Source: Aphrocallistes beatrix (lineage: Eukaryota > Porifera > Hexactinellida > Sceptrulophora > Aphrocallistidae). Taken from it: DNA of 64,000 bases. The stretch spans positions 2,865,934-2,929,933 of the forward strand of contig OY725494.1 in NCBI GenBank assembly GCA_963281255.1, in the 5' to 3' direction. Made by a program: the position numbers and the translations under genes. Positions 42,757-51,555 of this stretch are shown one piece after another; the stretch's first letter is position 1; every line of letters begins with the position of its first letter. The notes below the pieces were generated by a model. It was not told the origin of the DNA. It was given only the letters and a program-made list of their open reading frames with translations, and ran no database searches.

Positions 42757-45480
42757 CTAGCGCCGCCAGTACTGAGCCCACTTGTGCATCTGGTCCACGA
42801 CGACGGGGAAGAGCGCCTTCACGCTCTCGTCCAGGAGGTTCTGGAAGAACTGCACGGCCTCCTCGTCGCCCATCTCCAGCTTGAACTTCTCCTGCACCTT
42901 CTGCACCGTCTTGTCCGGCTCCAGCGCGATGTCCGGGATGTTTGCGTCCACCATGAGAGAGAGCAGGTTGAGGATGAGGTTGGCGTGTCTGCGCAGGATG
43001 AGGAAGGCGGAGTAGCAGTGGCCCCGGAACTCCTCGTACTCCTTGCTGCCCGTCCCGCACATGCCCTCCACCATCTCCTTGCTCAGCTTCATGGGCGGGG
43101 GGAATGGCCGTGGATCCCGCCCCAAGATGTACCCGAAGTCGATGTGGAAGAACTTGCCCTTGCTGGTGATGAGCAGGTTCTCCAGGTGCCGGTCGCCGAT
43201 CCCCATCAGGTAAGAGGCCACGCAGTATCCGGCTAGCGACCGCACGTAGTTGTCCATCGCCTCGGCCCGGATGCCCGTCTTGGAGGAGGGGTCCGAGTTG
43301 TGCTTCTTGAGGAAGGCCTGCACGCTGCCCTCCCGACTCAAGATGTCCTGCACCGAAGTGGAGCTGTGCACGAACTCGACGAACCCGTCGGCCGGGGAGA
43401 CCGGCTGCACGCGGTACGGACTCAGCTTCAGGTCCAGCCCCTCGCGCCGGAGCAGCCGGTCCATGAGCGAGACCATCTGCAGCACCAGCTGGTCCTGGCG
43501 CAGGTCGTCCCCCCGTTTGAACATGACCAGCCGCTCCGACCCGTCCTCCAGACGGAAGGGCAGCAGCAGCGGCTGCGTGTTGCTCTTCAGGACGCAGACC
43601 CTGTCCGTGGGGAGGGAGGCCACGCGCGCACTGGGGTCGATGGGGAGCGGCGTCTCCCTGAGGACGTCCTCGTCCACGCGCGCGTACTTCTCCGCCAGCG
43701 CCGCTCTCAGCCGCTCCGTCTTCTTCTGCACGGAGCCGCGGGACTCCTTCACCTGCTTGGCGCTCTGGGCCAGCGTCTCCACCAGGTCCACCTGCTTGCG
43801 CATCTGCGCGTGCAGGCGGCTCTCGCGCGGCTGCTCCCTCAGCCGGCGGCAGAACTCCCGGCGCACCAGGTCGTAGCGCCGCAGGTGCTGCTCCGAGTTC
43901 TTCGCGTCCTGGCACTCCACGGTCAGGTACCAGTAGAGGTGGGAGGCGAGACTGCCGCTCTGCGAGCACCTGGAGATGAGGAACTCCACCAGGGACATCC
44001 TCTGGTCGCCCTTGGGGGGCTTGGAGGCGGGTTGCGTGGAGTCTGTGCCCTCCAGCGTGCCGGAGCTCTTCAGGATGGTGTCGAAGCAAAGACTGGACTG
44101 CATCTCGTCGGGTGCGTCCTCAGAGGGGTCGACCTGGTCGGTGGAGGAGAAGGCCCTCACCAAGTCTCCCCCTTGCCGCACCTCCTCGCCCCCCTCCGAC
44201 GCCAGCTCCGGGGGCGGGGGGGACAGCAGGTCGCTGCTCTCGTAGCGGACCGTCTGCACCAGCTGCAGCAGGTAGAGGGACAGGTCCTCGTCGTCCGCCA
44301 GGGAGAGACAGGAGACGGCGTACTTGCGGACGCTCTCCTGCGAGAACACCGGCTTCAGCAGCTCCAGGGACTCGGCCGGGGACGGCTTCTGCCAGCGCTC
44401 CATCAGCCGCAGCGCGTGCTGCGCCTCCGCCTCGCTGCTCCAGTCCACCGCCTCCAGGAACTTGGGAAGCGCGGACGGCTGCAGGAGGAGGGAGTGCCGG
44501 TACTGGCAGAGGATGATCTTCTCCTGCGGGGTGAGGGTGTGGGAGGGGGGCGAGGAGGTGATGCGGTCCAACTGCTGCTTGTCCGTGCCGGTGGGCTTCA
44601 GCTGTCTATCGATCATCCCTGGTCCCAGGTGCAGCTCCGTCAGCTGTCGGTGCTTCTGCTCCACCAGGTTCGGCAGGTCCATCTCGGGGTCCCGGATGCG
44701 GCACAGCTGGTAGGAGGTAGGGTGCGTGACGACCTCCTCTCCGTTCGGCTCGAAGTAGACCATGGTGAGGGGCTCCTCGCTGGCGCCCTTGCAGAAGGTG
44801 GGGAACTCCACGGAGAGGTAGAAGTGGTCGGAGGCGCGCTTCTCTTGCTCGTAGATCCGCCCGATCTCCGGGAAGGTGACCCTGTCCAGCCAGTCGATGT
44901 GCTGGATGTGTCCTTCGTTGTACTGCCGCTGCAGGTCGCTCAGTCTCTCCGTCTGGCTGCCCGAGTCCCGTACGTGCCCGGGGGTGGAGCAGCCGTGGTA
45001 CCGCCCGCAGGACTCCACCCCCGTCCACAGCCTCAGGTCCACGATCCCCGCGTGGCACGCGCCCCATTCATCGAACACTGGCACCGAAGTGCCGCCCAGC
45101 GGCGTGTGCCTCCTCGGGCCCTCGCTGTCCCAGATAGTCAGCGCCAGCATCGTCTTCCTGGACAGGTGTCTGCAGGGGATGGGCAGAGTCAGCCACTCGC
45201 CCCACTGCCAGATGCTCAGCCCGCTGAAGCTCTTGTACACGGACTGGACAGGACAGCAGAGGGGAACGCCGTCGTCGAACAGCTGGCACGTGATGGACAG
45301 GTCAGGACGGTCCGATTGGTATATGCCTGCGATCGAGAGAGACGGGTTTTCTACTAGCTTGTGGTAGTTCTCTTTCATCTTCGTGAGGTTCCCATCTAGA
45401 CAGCAGAGCTTTATTTTGAAGTTATCGTTCGAATCACAGCTGTAGAAATAGCTAAGTGTGGAGATCCCGAACTGAGGCAT
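42757..45480 (-). CDS. PIK3C3: Class III phosphatidylinositol 3-kinase Vps34
   Basis: The 907-residue enzyme makes PI3P on endosomes and autophagosomes in complex with Vps15 and Beclin. I chose ATG 45480 (MPQFGISTLSYFYSCDSND), because it aligns with the N-terminus of animal Vps34 and the longer frame starts with GTG. Order: C2 domain (about 20-170, WLTLPIPC and LTIWDSEGP), linker with WLDRVTFPEI, PIK helical domain (about 280-530), and kinase domain from about 600. The kinase domain has FKRGDDLRQDQLVLQMVSLMD, catalytic GIGDRHLENLL and HIDFGYILGRDP, and the Vps34 C-terminal helix ends QMHKWAQYWRR. Human Vps34 has 887 residues. The gene is intronless and strikingly GC-rich except for its first about 150 bp; large antisense ORFs are side effects of that composition. 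Confidence 0.97.
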   Translation of the reverse strand: MPQFGISTLSYFYSCDSNDNFKIKLCCLDGNLTKMKENYHKLVENPSLSIAGIYQSDRPDLSITCQLFDDGVPLCCPVQSVYKSFSGLSIWQWGEWLTLPIPCRHLSRKTMLALTIWDSEGPRRHTPLGGTSVPVFDEWGACHAGIVDLRLWTGVESCGRYHGCSTPGHVRDSGSQTERLSDLQRQYNEGHIQHIDWLDRVTFPEIGRIYEQEKRASDHFYLSVEFPTFCKGASEEPLTMVYFEPNGEEVVTHPTSYQLCRIRDPEMDLPNLVEQKHRQLTELHLGPGMIDRQLKPTGTDKQQLDRITSSPPSHTLTPQEKIILCQYRHSLLLQPSALPKFLEAVDWSSEAEAQHALRLMERWQKPSPAESLELLKPVFSQESVRKYAVSCLSLADDEDLSLYLLQLVQTVRYESSDLLSPPPPELASEGGEEVRQGGDLVRAFSSTDQVDPSEDAPDEMQSSLCFDTILKSSGTLEGTDSTQPASKPPKGDQRMSLVEFLISRCSQSGSLASHLYWYLTVECQDAKNSEQHLRRYDLVRREFCRRLREQPRESRLHAQMRKQVDLVETLAQSAKQVKESRGSVQKKTERLRAALAEKYARVDEDVLRETPLPIDPSARVASLPTDRVCVLKSNTQPLLLPFRLEDGSERLVMFKRGDDLRQDQLVLQMVSLMDRLLRREGLDLKLSPYRVQPVSPADGFVEFVHSSTSVQDILSREGSVQAFLKKHNSDPSSKTGIRAEAMDNYVRSLAGYCVASYLMGIGDRHLENLLITSKGKFFHIDFGYILGRDPRPFPPPMKLSKEMVEGMCGTGSKEYEEFRGHCYSAFLILRRHANLILNLLSLMVDANIPDIALEPDKTVQKVQEKFKLEMGDEEAVQFFQNLLDESVKALFPVVVDQMHKWAQYWRR

Positions 45481-45785
45481 CCAAATAGGAACACAGATCA
45501 CGATTACAAATAACTCTCTAGTCCTAATACAGGTGATAATATTGGGTCAAACCATATTCATAAGTTATCACTGTCCTGCCAAAAGTAATTGGAAACCCTA
45601 ATACTTCCTATACAAACGCCTATACATAACGTGAATTTTCCTAAAACGGACAAGCCTCGCGTGGAATGGAATGAATTTACTTCGAGAAGCGGACATGACA
45701 TCTCTCACAACGGACAAAAACCATGTGTCCGTTATTTGGAGACTCCACTGTACGTATATAAGTTGGAGGTATTGAAAAGTCGAGA

Positions 45786-45837
45786 GAGCATGCTCGTTAA
45801 GTCCAGAGAGCATGCTCATTAGGTCGAGAGCATGCTC
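45786..45837. repeat. Three GAGCATGCTC palindromes at about 21-bp spacing
   Basis: Perfect 10-bp palindromes at 45786-45795, 45808-45817 and 45828-45837, in repeats of the type gagagcatgctcattaggtc. They lie 306-357 bp upstream of the Vps34 start codon, one helical face apart by about two turns. They could be binding sites or a plain short tandem repeat. Confidence 0.7.
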
Positions 45838-45951
45838 CTTACATTTATACCTTCTTTATATTCAAAAAAAGGTACAAGTATTTACTGATTTGAATCTACT
45901 ACATGCGTCCTAGATACTGTACTTCCCGTACGGAGTATCACCTATACAAAC

Positions 45952-46066
45952 GAGAACTTGATAATTCGGGAAAATGAGAACTTGATAATTCGGGAAAATG
46001 AGAACTTGATAATTCGGACAAATGAGAACTTGATAATTCGGACAAATGAGACTTGATAATTCGGAC
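45952..46066. repeat. 24-bp tandem repeat, about five copies
   Basis: The unit gagaacttgataattcgg plus gaaaat or acaaat is repeated, ending with gagacttgataattcggac. The last copies differ from the first by a ggga to gaca change. Confidence 0.8.
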
Positions 46067-46499
46067 GTAAGCGAGAACAAATGTAGCTCCCGCGTGTACC
46101 AGCAGAGCTATTTTTAAAAGAATTACTCCGATCTGTTTATTTCTAAAATCTAAACGTTAGAAACAAATTTTCATTTATTTTTCTACCTTCACAAAGAAAT
46201 TCAAGTCATCATCTTTTAAACTCTTGCTAGGGGGGAAATTATGGCACAGTATATTATTATATAGTATCAAGAAACAAACTATGTATAACAAACGCGTAGA
46301 CTAGGGATGAGGATTGGTAAGGGTTGGGTTGGACTCAAGATTGGTTGGGCCATTTAGGAAAATTCCTATTATGATAATAGATAATCGTAGCTTTTAACAA
46401 ATTATTGGTAGGGCCATGACCAACCCTATCGGTGCTACGCCCATGTATCCAGTACTATTGAAAAGTGACAACAAAGAGGTAACAAAAGTAATTTTAAAA

Positions 46500-46740
46500 G
46501 ATAATAGTAATAGGCTTCTACGCCAATTCGCATTGGATCCTAATTTCGAGGTTTGGTTGAGGTAGTACTTCTCATCTAGTAGGATGTAAGCAAGAATGTC
46601 AGTTAGCTTTAACCACTCTCCCGACAGCACAATGGTTCCCACCTTCTTCTTCCAGTGGATCTTTGTGTCTTGGTTGTTCGCGACAACCACTTTCCACTTC
46701 CCTGGGAGAGGTCTTTCGTTCCGCGCCGATCATGACATCG
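46500..46740 (-). pseudogene. Coding-like fragment, unrecognised
   Basis: One minus-strand frame reads about 60 residues with protein-like character (GKWKVVVANNQDTKIHWKKK, then VGTIVLSGEWLKLTDILAYI). It has no start codon in a good context, runs into MITE-like sequence on the 3' side, and has a stop just before ARNERPLPG. It may be a lone exon or a remnant. No family recognised. Confidence 0.3.
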
Positions 46741-46769
46741 CCTATACTAGGAGTTGCACTAAAAATTTT

Positions 46770-46999
46770 TTCTTTTATTTCTTAATTTAGAAGATAAATA
46801 AACTCACAATTTGTTTCCTACGAGGCCAGAGCCGTCTCCTGCTGCTGCGGCTCCAGGGCCGTCTCCTCCTGCGGATTCTGGACCGTCTCCTGCTGCAGAT
46901 CCAGGGCCGTCTCTTTTATTTCTTAATTTGAAGATTAAAAACTCACAATTTTCCCCTCCTGCGACTCCAGGGCCGTATCTTGCTGCGGCTCCAGGGCCT
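46770..46999. repeat. Duplicated segment with GC-rich short repeats
   Basis: The phrase ttttatttcttaatttagaa...actcacaattt occurs at 46772-46815 and again at 46914-46951, each followed by repeats of ggccgtctcctgctgcggct type. On either strand this translates into Gly/Pro/Ala-rich strings (GPGAAA, GPSPAA), which are probably not real protein. Confidence 0.6.
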
Positions 47000-47596
47000 A
47001 ATGATCTCATTACCTATATCAGTGTTCAGGACTGTTCAAAAGCTAGCAATAAATATAAAACAAATAAGTGAAAGCATTTGAACCTTATAGGCTCAAATAT
47101 CGATATCAGTAGTTCTTATCAAGCAACAATAGTTCATTTTTGTAAATATTAGTGACAAATGTTTAGGTTCACTTATTGAATACAAAATCATTAAGATGTA
47201 ATGGCCGTACCAGCCGTACCGGTTGCTACGGCCTTGTGTAGAATTAGAAACCATGGATGTGACATTCTGAGACATTCGCTTAGGAGCCTTAACAAGCTCT
47301 GATCAAATATTATGCAACTTGTAGTTCCTATTACAGAATGATATTTCACAAATCATGATGATTTGGTTGTATTGTATAGTTATTATGTTGAATGATTCCT
47401 GCTTAGCCATTAAAACAAACTCAATAATGTTTGCAATCGGTGCTCCTAGAATTGGAATAGGATCTGGAATCATGATGGTCGATTATTGTTCTCAGATATT
47501 TGACTATAGAGATTTAATTTTTGGCAAATTAAACTAGCCCTGTGGGATAAAATTTTAGTTTCCAAAATCTAGAAAATATTAGTGATGGAATACATA
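47000..47596. other. Intergenic, nothing recognised
   Basis: AT-rich with several short frames without domain character. The phrase gccgtaccagccgtaccggttg near 47204 may be the tip of a degraded MITE. Confidence 0.4.
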
Positions 47597-48076
47597 CCCT
47601 AACCGGACAAAAGTATTTGAAATCCTTACTATTTTCCATCATAATTAGTCATAAAGTGGGTCTATTCATGGAGAGAAGCGTAATCAAACTGTGACAGATA
47701 CTGGAATTTCGATTTCAAATTCATATTCTACACATTCGAATTACTCAGGTTTGAAGCCTTCTATTGCCTTATTCATTCATAAGTTGAATTATTATCAATC
47801 TATGTCACTTTGTGCCACTTTTCACTCCAGTTACCATTAGACATGATGACGAGGAGTGGCACAAAGTGGCACAGTGCGATGAATCTTAGCCTTGGGAATG
47901 AATACATCAATAGAAGGCATCTAACCTGAGTAATTTGAATGTGTAGAATATGAATTTGAAATCGAAATTACAATATCTGTAACAGTTTGACTACATTTAA
48001 CTCATGAATAGACCCACTTTATAACTAATTATGATGGAAAATAGTAAGAATTTCAAATACTTTTGTCCGATTAGGG
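47597..48076. mobile_element. Complete palindromic Tc1/mariner-like MITE
   Basis: The ends ccctaaccggacaaaagtat and atacttttgtccgattaggg are flanked by TA. The whole 480 bp is a near palindrome (for example aaagtgggtctattcatg with catgaatagacccacttt, and gaagccttctattg with caatagaaggcatc). Same family as 17545-18916. Confidence 0.82.
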
Positions 48077-48582
48077 TACACACCATGTTACATCAAATGT
48101 TTGGGCCTAGTAGGGATAATGATAATATTTTATCAAAGATACTATTCAAATTCTGAGGCATATATTTTTTTTAAATCGCTCGGATTAGTGAAATTGAAAA
48201 TAAATTAAAGATAATGATCCTACTTTTGCATTCTTGCTAAAAATGATATAATTTTACATCCTAAATACATTTACGACTTCAAATTGTAAGAAGTGCAAAA
48301 ATTGTCCAAAAATTCGTATTCCATGCATTCAATTACTATTTTTTGAATAAATAAATCTCAAATATAGAAATCACAGATCGGTATCTGAGCTGGTCTATTA
48401 ATTACTTCCATGTGGTATTATACACTAGTATAAGTGGTTAAATAATATTTTAAAGCTTTAAAATATTGCAATCCTATGGATATTTCTGTTGAAAGATTAA
48501 ATTAAAGTAATGAAATTCAGTTTATTTTTTATCAGGGATGGTTAAAAAGAATACAATGAAATTAAGTAGTAGCAATATAATG

Positions 48583-50343
48583 TTATTTGGCAATATTTGT
48601 GCAGAACTGATCTAATGGGCTGCCACCCATCATGATTGGTGTGATTATCTCATCTTGCATGGCCATGAACAGTCCTTTCTTGAAGGTAACAGAGAGCAAC
48701 TCATCCAGATCACTGATATCAGGATATTCGTAGATGGCCCATTTAACATAGACCATGCATTCTGACCATTCAACTTTGCCATCTTTATCCATGTCAAGAG
48801 CCTTCAATGCCTTTCTTGCGTCTTCACTTTTGATATTCGAGTAATATGGTTTGAGGAATTTGTGGTAAAATGTCTCAAATTCGAGTGCATCATCACCTTG
48901 TTGACTTAATTCTTCACTGCCATCCAATTCGTCCCAGATTGCACGAAGTTGAGACTTCAACATTTCCCAATGGGGCGTAGTTATCTCCCACTTATCAATA
49001 ACATTCCTCATGTTCACATTCAAATGACCACCGGCCCGATCAAAGAGAAGCGCTAATCCCACAGGACTCATATACTCTTCCTTTCGATTACCAACCAGGT
49101 CCTGGATCATTTGCTTTTTCATTGAATGCATTAACTGATCAGTGAAGGCAGCGTTGAAGCCAAAAGTATTTATCATCTGTTGCTTCAGCATGTCCGTTGA
49201 AGAGAGTGTACTAATACGAATTGGATGCACTTCACCGAAGAAATTTGCCAAGTCGAAAGAATTTCTTTTCGTTCTACCACCAGCAATTCCACCAAAGTCG
49301 AAGACAGTATCCAAGGTCCTTTCCCCGTACAGACATTGTCTAGGTTGTGGCGGTAGACCGGTTGTAATTCTCGTCACTGCGATAGCAGCATCCCTCAAGT
49401 AAGTGCAGTTATACCTCTTCAGAACTTTGGTGTTACCCATACAAATGAGATTCAAGAGTGCGATACTGGAACAAGCGTGTCCGAAAGCTGATCCCTCCTC
49501 GCAAACACTTGCCCACATGCCATCTGCTCCTGACTTTAGACACTCGAGTTGTACACTGTCTGCCAACCCCAAATACTGATGAACATGCACCAACAGGTGA
49601 CCTTTGTTCCATCCCTCAGCATCCATTATCTCACGGATGGTGCTCGTCCATAAGCTCATTTGCTCGGCTAGAAAGCGTCCAGTAGGGTCTTCATACATCA
49701 ATCCTAACGGGCGTCTCAATTCATTCAAAGAACTGATATACTGCACAACTCTCAGTACACGTTCCGGACATTTGGTCATTGCGATGGGGAAATCTCTCAG
49801 GTTGATGAATATCCTCGAATTGGGACAAAGTTGCTGCTTACTCCACTCAATCCTTTGAAAGAGAAGTTGACACACCTCCTCAACAATCGACTTCTTTGTC
49901 CAATCTATCCTTTGATCAGCCAAGTCAATCTCAATGATAGGATTGCGGAGTTTGAGTTCTTTCATCTTGAGAAGGGTAGTTGGAACTGTCTCTGCAATGA
50001 TAGTTCCATCTTCATTGATATCATCTATGAAGTCACAGAAGGCAAAGAGTCTAGTCACATCTTCCCCTCTCTCGAGCAATTGTTTTACGAATTCATCGTC
50101 TACACGCTCCTCATCTGAAAAGGCAGCTACTGCAATGTTTTGATAGCCACACTTTTTTACCTCTTCGAAAATTCTCCACTTATCTTCAAGTGTGTGTCCT
50201 TTCAATTGACCGACCGTGCTCTCTCGGAGAGAATTGTCCAGTACGAAGCAGTCTAACTCGCGGAGAATATCCTGTTTAGCATTCTTTTCCTTTTCACCTT
50301 GGTCGAGTTCGGCCATTGCATTTTTGATTGTACAATGATACAT
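48583..50343 (-). CDS. DRE-TIM metallolyase-like protein with EF-hand, left arm copy
   Basis: The 586-residue protein starts at ATG 50343; an in-frame TTG five codons upstream is not used. Residues about 28-330 form an HMG-CoA-lyase/isopropylmalate-synthase-like TIM barrel, with the metal and catalytic motif DNSLRE (36-41) and metal-binding HVH (253-255) followed by LGLAD...SGADGMWASV. A middle region follows. Near the C-terminus is one canonical EF-hand loop DMDKDGKVEWSE (517-528) inside a helical domain. The likely chemistry is aldol-type cleavage or condensation of an acyl-CoA or keto acid, but the substrate is unknown. Calcium control by the EF-hand is inference. A TATA box lies about 95 bp upstream. 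The copy at 56311-58071 is identical. Confidence 0.82.
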   Translation of the reverse strand: MYHCTIKNAMAELDQGEKEKNAKQDILRELDCFVLDNSLRESTVGQLKGHTLEDKWRIFEEVKKCGYQNIAVAAFSDEERVDDEFVKQLLERGEDVTRLFAFCDFIDDINEDGTIIAETVPTTLLKMKELKLRNPIIEIDLADQRIDWTKKSIVEEVCQLLFQRIEWSKQQLCPNSRIFINLRDFPIAMTKCPERVLRVVQYISSLNELRRPLGLMYEDPTGRFLAEQMSLWTSTIREIMDAEGWNKGHLLVHVHQYLGLADSVQLECLKSGADGMWASVCEEGSAFGHACSSIALLNLICMGNTKVLKRYNCTYLRDAAIAVTRITTGLPPQPRQCLYGERTLDTVFDFGGIAGGRTKRNSFDLANFFGEVHPIRISTLSSTDMLKQQMINTFGFNAAFTDQLMHSMKKQMIQDLVGNRKEEYMSPVGLALLFDRAGGHLNVNMRNVIDKWEITTPHWEMLKSQLRAIWDELDGSEELSQQGDDALEFETFYHKFLKPYYSNIKSEDARKALKALDMDKDGKVEWSECMVYVKWAIYEYPDISDLDELLSVTFKKGLFMAMQDEIITPIMMGGSPLDQFCTNIAK

Positions 50344-50437
50344 TTCGTATTGAATCAAGTTCTGGATTGGAAGTTTTTTGTGTAGTTTGTTTGTAGTATT
50401 TGCTTTTACTTTGCTATATTTATTGGTTCGGTTTCTG

Positions 50438-50447
50438 TATTTATATA
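50438..50447 (-). promoter_or_regulatory. TATA box of the left-arm gene
   Basis: TATATAAATA on the minus strand, 95 bp before the ATG. It is followed by an A/C-rich leader without ATG triplets up to the chosen start. Identical to the right-arm promoter at 56207-56216. Confidence 0.65.
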
Positions 50448-50940
50448 CTTTTCTTAGTGTTTAATTGCATGCTGTTAATTAACAGTATTTCTAACAGCTA
50501 AGCTGGCTGTTTCCTGCCCTGATATAGTACTACTAAATACATTGAAGAGAAAAATTGTAATATTACTTGTATTATAGTGAAAGTAATGTATTCAAATGGC
50601 TAACCACTACTTTCCTATGACGCACCCTTCAAATAGAAAGTTTTATTCGTCATTACAGTACTCGTTGATAATTTTATGCAACGTATAATATTACAATTCT
50701 AATGGTGTATAAACACACAAAGGAAGTGTGTCATATTTGAATATTGTGTGTCATATTTGAATACCAAATAGCCCAACTCAATTTAAAAAATTATTAACAT
50801 CAATTTCTGAACACATTATACAAAGTAAATCTGTCTTAATGATCTATCCACTGAGAAGTGTTCGTCATTAGAGTGTTTTATAATATTATGCTTGAATATT
50901 ATACGTAGTGACGAACAAAACCGTTGAGAGTATATCATAT

Positions 50941-51160
50941 TAGGGTGCTCAAAAAATTTGGAAGTTTAAATCTTTAGTTTCAAACGATTCAAATAGTTGA
51001 CTTTGATCATCAGATATTTGCCAACGAGTTTCACGCAATTTGGAGATGATCTAGTGGTTGCGCAAGTTAGGCTCCGCTTCATGCAGACTTTCAATAGATT
51101 TGCCCGGCTTGGGGGTTAAATTAGAAAAAAGCGTAACTTCCAAATTTTTTGAGCACCCTA
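50941..51160. mobile_element. Mariner-like MITE at the centre of the palindrome
   Basis: The inverted ends TAGGGTGCTCAAAAAATTTG and CAAATTTTTTGAGCACCCTA resemble mariner termini and enclose about 150 bp of non-repeated sequence (50976-51132). The inverted ends are continuous with the arms of the large palindrome. Confidence 0.65.
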
Positions 51161-51391
51161 ATATGATATACTCTCAACGGTTTTGTTCGTCACTACGTAT
51201 AATATTCAAGCATAATATTATAAAACACTCTAATGACCAACACTTCTCAGTGAGATAGATCATTAAGACAGATTTACTTTGTATAATGTGTTCAGAAATT
51301 GATGTTAATAATTTTTTAAATTGAGTTGGGCTATTTGGTATTCAAATATGACACACTTCCTTTGTGTGTTTATACACCATTAGAATTGTAA

Positions 51392-51532
51392 TGTTGTAAT
51401 CCCAGGGCTAGATATTAGAAACGTACCACAAGTACTTAGTATAGCAATAGATTGAAATTAGACCGTAGTTAACCTTAGTGTAGTATCTATACTTATTTGT
51501 ATTTGTCTACGTTATTTATTAAGCTCATAACA
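51392..51532 (+). repeat. 5' LTR
   Basis: 141 bp, starting TGTTGTAATCCCAGGGC and ending AAGCTCATAACA, identical by eye to the 3' LTR. A primer-binding site is not clear: the 23 bp between LTR and ATG (taaatacaaatagtatcaga...) matches tRNA ends poorly, and TGGCGACCC, which would suit, overlaps the start codon. Confidence 0.93.
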
Positions 51533-51555
51533 TAAATACAAATAGTATCAGATCC

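Larger units (their letters stand above)
45481..46499. other. Upstream region of Vps34 with short tandem repeats
   Basis: It contains a pogo-like terminus (ggagactccactgtacgta near 45740), three GAGCATGCTC palindromes (45786-45837) and a 24-bp tandem repeat (45952-46066). No gene recognised. Confidence 0.5.

Noticed and set aside
43300..45357. A 685-codon plus-strand ORF opposite Vps34, and a 469-codon minus-strand ORF in another frame (42680-44089)
   Set aside because: Both are caused by the high GC content and codon bias of Vps34. Their translations are Leu/Arg/Gly/Pro-rich without domains.
42757..45501. Longer N-terminus of Vps34 from 45501
   Set aside because: The upstream codon is GTG, and alignment to animal Vps34 supports the ATG at 45480.
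46811..47071. Collagen-like Gly/Pro protein on either strand
   Set aside because: The frame is a by-product of GC-rich short repeats within a duplicated segment; no Gly-X-Y periodicity is maintained.
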